A stretch of DNA of 64,000 bases from Verrucomicrobiales bacterium (GTDB taxonomy: Bacteria; Verrucomicrobiota; Verrucomicrobiia; Limisphaerales; UBA11358): positions 89,094-153,093 of the forward strand of contig JAQTQB010000007.1 in NCBI GenBank assembly GCA_028712475.1, given 5' to 3'. The notes below the pieces were generated by a model. That model saw nothing but the letters and a program-made list of their open reading frames with translations. It did not search any database and was not told where the DNA came from. A program made the translations under genes and the position numbers. Of this stretch, positions 61,612 to 64,000 are shown in pieces. Positions within the stretch are counted from its first letter, which is position 1. Each line of letters starts with the position of its first letter.

Positions 61612-63708
61612 ATGAAATATGCACCCATGAAACATACACCCATAAAATCGCTGGCCGGAAATCTTCTCCGTCGCGTCGCGCCGCTTGCATTTTGCTGTTC
61701 CGCAATTTTTATGCTGCACGCGGGGCCTCGCGCCGATGTGGAACTCGATTCCGGCTGGCGCTTTGAACAGGCCGACCCGACCAACGCGGAACAGGTCAGT
61801 TTTCCCGACGCCAGATGGACGACCGTTTCCCTTCCGCACAACTGGGGCTGGGAACAGGCGCAACGTGGCGAGACATATCTGCGCGGGCCGGGCTGGTATC
61901 GCCGCGAACTTGATCTCCAGCCCAAGGCCGGACGGCGTTATTTCCTGCGCTTTGAGGCGGCCAGCACGGTGGCGGATGTTTATCTCAACGGCAAATTGCT
62001 CGGCGGACATCGCGGGGGCTTCGGCGCATTCTGTTTTGAACTTACCAAAGATTTGTCAGAAACCGGCACCAACCTGCTGGCCGTGCGGGTGGACAATGCG
62101 CCCCAGCCGGACATCGCGCCATTGAGCGGTGATTTTTCCGTTTACGGCGGATTGTATCGGCCGGTGCATCTGATTGAAACCGGTGAAACCTGCATTGCTC
62201 CAACCGATCACGGCTCGCCCGGGATTGCGTGGCTGCAAACCAGCGTTTCGCCCACGCAGGCGGTGCTGGACGTGACAGCCCAAATCTCGAACGCCGCCAA
62301 AAAAGGCCGGGCGTTGACGCTGGTGGCGAAAGTGCTGGATGCCGACGGGAATCAAATCGCCGGCAGCGAAGAAAAAATCACCCCGGCCACCGGTGTGACG
62401 GCGCCTTATTTCCTGCGGGTGGTCGTGCCGCAACCGCATTTGTGGAATGGCCGCAAGGATCCCTATCTTTATCAGGCGGTCGTGGAACTGCGGACGGCGG
62501 ATGAAGCGGTTGATTCGGTCACGCAGCCGGTGGGTCTCCGTTATTACCGGGTGGATCCTGACCTGGGATTTTTTCTGAACGGCCAGCCGTATCATCTGCA
62601 CGGGGTCAATAAACATCAGGACCGGCCGGTCAAAGGCTGGGCGGTTTCAGACGCGGATCTGGCGGAGGATGTAAACTTGATTTCAGAAATCGGCGCGACA
62701 GTCGTCCGCTGCGCACATTATCAGCACAGCGATTATTTTTACAGCCTGTGCGACAAGGCTGGCATTCTCGTCTGGGCGGAGATTCCGCAGGTCAACGAAA
62801 TCAACTCCTCGCCGGAATTTGAGGAAACGTCGCGCAACCAGTTGCTCGATCTCATCCGCCAGAACATCAATCATCCGGCGATTTTCACCTGGAGCCTCTT
62901 CAATGAAATCGGCCTGGTCAAAACGCAAGACCCGCACCGCGAATTGCAGGATTTGGACAACGTCGCCCACGGCGAAGACCCGACCCGGCCCACCATCGGC
63001 GCGACCTTCACTTCCGAGTTTCCGCAGATGAACAAGATTCCCGACCTGCTCGGCTGGAACACCTACCCCGGCTGGTATTCCAGCTGGGGATCAAAGGGCG
63101 ATTTTGGCGGATGGCTCGATAAACACCGCCACGACAGCCGGCACGGCGGCTTTTGCGTGAGCGAATACGGCGCGGGCGCGAACGTGGCGCAGCACGAACA
63201 AAATCCACGGCAGCCCAAGCCCACCGGCCAGTGGCATCCCGAAGAATGGCAGGCCCTCGTCCATGAGGAAGCCTGGAAACAGATGAAATCGCGTCCGTTT
63301 GTCTGGGGCACATTTGTCTGGAACATGTTCGACTTTGTCGTCAGCACACGACACGAGGGCGGCGTGGCCGGGCTTAACGACAAGGGCCTGGTCACCTACG
63401 ACCGCCAGACGCGGAAGGACGCATTTTATTTTTACAAGGCCAACTGGAGCGAAGATCCCACGCTGCACATCACAGACCAGCGTTTCATCGAACGCACGAA
63501 CGCGGTGACGGACGTAAAGATTTATTCCAACGCCGGCGAAGTGAAATTGTTCCTCAATGCCGCCTCGCAAGGATCACGCACGAACGACGGCAACACGGTT
63601 TTCATCTGGAAAGACGTTCAACTCAAGCCCGGCGAAAACACCGTCGAAGCCCGCGCGCAAATCCACGGCACCAACGTGAGCGACCGTTGCCTGTGGAATC
63701 TGAAGTAA
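61612..63708 (+). CDS. Glycoside hydrolase family 2 (beta-galactosidase-like)
   Basis: The 698-residue protein has a signal peptide (about 1-40). The GH2 sugar-binding domain, immunoglobulin-like domain and barrel follow in order. The acid/base is Glu432 in SLFNEIG and the nucleophile Glu518 in CVSEYGAGAN. The motif GVNKHQDRPVKGW opens the barrel. It starts 2 bases after the GH35 stop, so the two are co-transcribed and probably act on the same glycan. GH2 also includes beta-glucuronidases and mannosidases; beta-galactosidase is the best guess. Confidence 0.92.
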   Translation: MKYAPMKHTPIKSLAGNLLRRVAPLAFCCSAIFMLHAGPRADVELDSGWRFEQADPTNAEQVSFPDARWTTVSLPHNWGWEQAQRGETYLRGPGWYRRELDLQPKAGRRYFLRFEAASTVADVYLNGKLLGGHRGGFGAFCFELTKDLSETGTNLLAVRVDNAPQPDIAPLSGDFSVYGGLYRPVHLIETGETCIAPTDHGSPGIAWLQTSVSPTQAVLDVTAQISNAAKKGRALTLVAKVLDADGNQIAGSEEKITPATGVTAPYFLRVVVPQPHLWNGRKDPYLYQAVVELRTADEAVDSVTQPVGLRYYRVDPDLGFFLNGQPYHLHGVNKHQDRPVKGWAVSDADLAEDVNLISEIGATVVRCAHYQHSDYFYSLCDKAGILVWAEIPQVNEINSSPEFEETSRNQLLDLIRQNINHPAIFTWSLFNEIGLVKTQDPHRELQDLDNVAHGEDPTRPTIGATFTSEFPQMNKIPDLLGWNTYPGWYSSWGSKGDFGGWLDKHRHDSRHGGFCVSEYGAGANVAQHEQNPRQPKPTGQWHPEEWQALVHEEAWKQMKSRPFVWGTFVWNMFDFVVSTRHEGGVAGLNDKGLVTYDRQTRKDAFYFYKANWSEDPTLHITDQRFIERTNAVTDVKIYSNAGEVKLFLNAASQGSRTNDGNTVFIWKDVQLKPGENTVEARAQIHGTNVSDRCLWNLK

Positions 63709-63868
63709 TGCCGGGCAGCGCGAGGGCACCGGGCAGAACGCTGGAGAAACTAGGGCTGGTGATGACCAGCTAAAACCCGCAACCCCAAAACCCATGAAAG
63801 GATGAACGGAATTTTCGGAGCGGCGGCGCACTCGACACGGCCTTGGGTGAATGACCGTTCACCCGTGA

Positions 63869-64000
63869 GTTAGGGAAACGCTGATTTAATCCGCGAGGAT
63901 TTCTTTTGAACGAGGCGGCGGGGTTTCTCGTCTGTGTTGCATGATCCACCAGGCCAGTTTCTCGCAGGCCGAGTTTGCCACCAAAAAGAAAACCACCCGC
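63869..64000 (+). mobile_element. Left end of an IS5-type insertion sequence (cut by window end)
   Basis: gttagggaaacgctgattta at 63869 resembles the terminal repeat of IS5-family elements, and an IS5-type transposase start follows at 63941. The right end is beyond the window. Between the GH2 stop (63708) and 63868 only two small hairpins are seen (around 63750 and 63845-63864). Confidence 0.6.
63941..64000 (+). CDS. IS5 family transposase, N-terminal fragment
   Basis: Twenty codons are visible from the ATG at 63941; they encode [13 protein letters not shown], the usual 'F..AEF..K.KKTRRE' start of IS5-family DDE transposases. The catalytic part lies outside the window. Confidence 0.6.
   Translation, partial: MIHQASFSQAEFATKKKTTR

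Noticed and set aside
1..64000. CRISPR array or prophage
   Set aside because: No regularly spaced repeat-spacer series and no phage structural, integrase or lysis genes were seen.

Overview
The window looks like a chromosomal piece of a free-living Verrucomicrobiota bacterium, probably of the Pedosphaera/Limisphaera type. The grounds are the mix of gene families (a TIGR03790 protein, large secreted Ig/RCC1/kelch/NHL proteins, a prepilin with a DG-containing tail, a PEP-CTERM protein, an alternative complex III operon, a MoxR/BatA operon and glycoside hydrolases) and the many short palindromic repeats between and inside genes. No rRNA, tRNA, CRISPR array or complete mobile element was found.

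Layout. 1-5.4 kb: the end of a GH5 cellulase-like gene, a TIGR03790 protein, two TatD-type hydrolases, a lipoprotein and an alpha/beta hydrolase. 5.4-8.1 kb: two secreted surface-type proteins on the minus strand. 8.1-12.3 kb: a WYL regulator, rho, an AT-richer island with a SLATT-like membrane protein, and cysK. 12.5-13.4 kb: no convincing protein, but a dense run of hairpins with GNRA loops ending in an intrinsic terminator, read here as a large structured RNA on the minus strand. 13.6-18.2 kb: a CDP-alcohol phosphatidyltransferase, a 35-residue Lys-rich protein, a SecD-head-like lipoprotein coupled to an M23 peptidase, a prepilin and rlmN. 18.3-30.9 kb: a long plus-strand operon with MoxR ATPase, ABC transporter, DUF58 and two vWA membrane proteins. 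31.0-31.3 kb: a relic that joins the start of hisH to the end of rlmN. 31.3-40.6 kb: a kelch protein, hisH, an orphan nuoA, cardiolipin synthase and a 1453-residue Ig/RCC1/beta-helix protein. 40.6-46.8 kb: repeats, a toxin-antitoxin pair between perfect 20-bp direct repeats, an M20 peptidase, a CRM-domain protein, a PEP-CTERM protein, maf, aroK and queG. 46.8-58.1 kb: a minus-strand respiratory operon with actABCDEF, a small membrane protein, a CcoN-like protein, a CcoO-like cytochrome and a further cytochrome c. 58.2-64 kb: a DnaJ-zinc-finger-like lipoprotein, a GH106-like remnant, GH35 and GH2 beta-galactosidases and the left end of an IS5-type element.

The most notable points are: (1) the roughly 0.9-kb structured RNA candidate; (2) a CcoN-like protein in the ACIII operon that by eye lacks every canonical heme and copper ligand; (3) palindromic or tandem repeats that have entered conserved genes in frame (rlmN, cardiolipin synthase, queG) or supply gene ends; (4) the hisH/rlmN chimeric relic; (5) the toxin-antitoxin pair bracketed by perfect direct repeats; and (6) the SLATT-like island.
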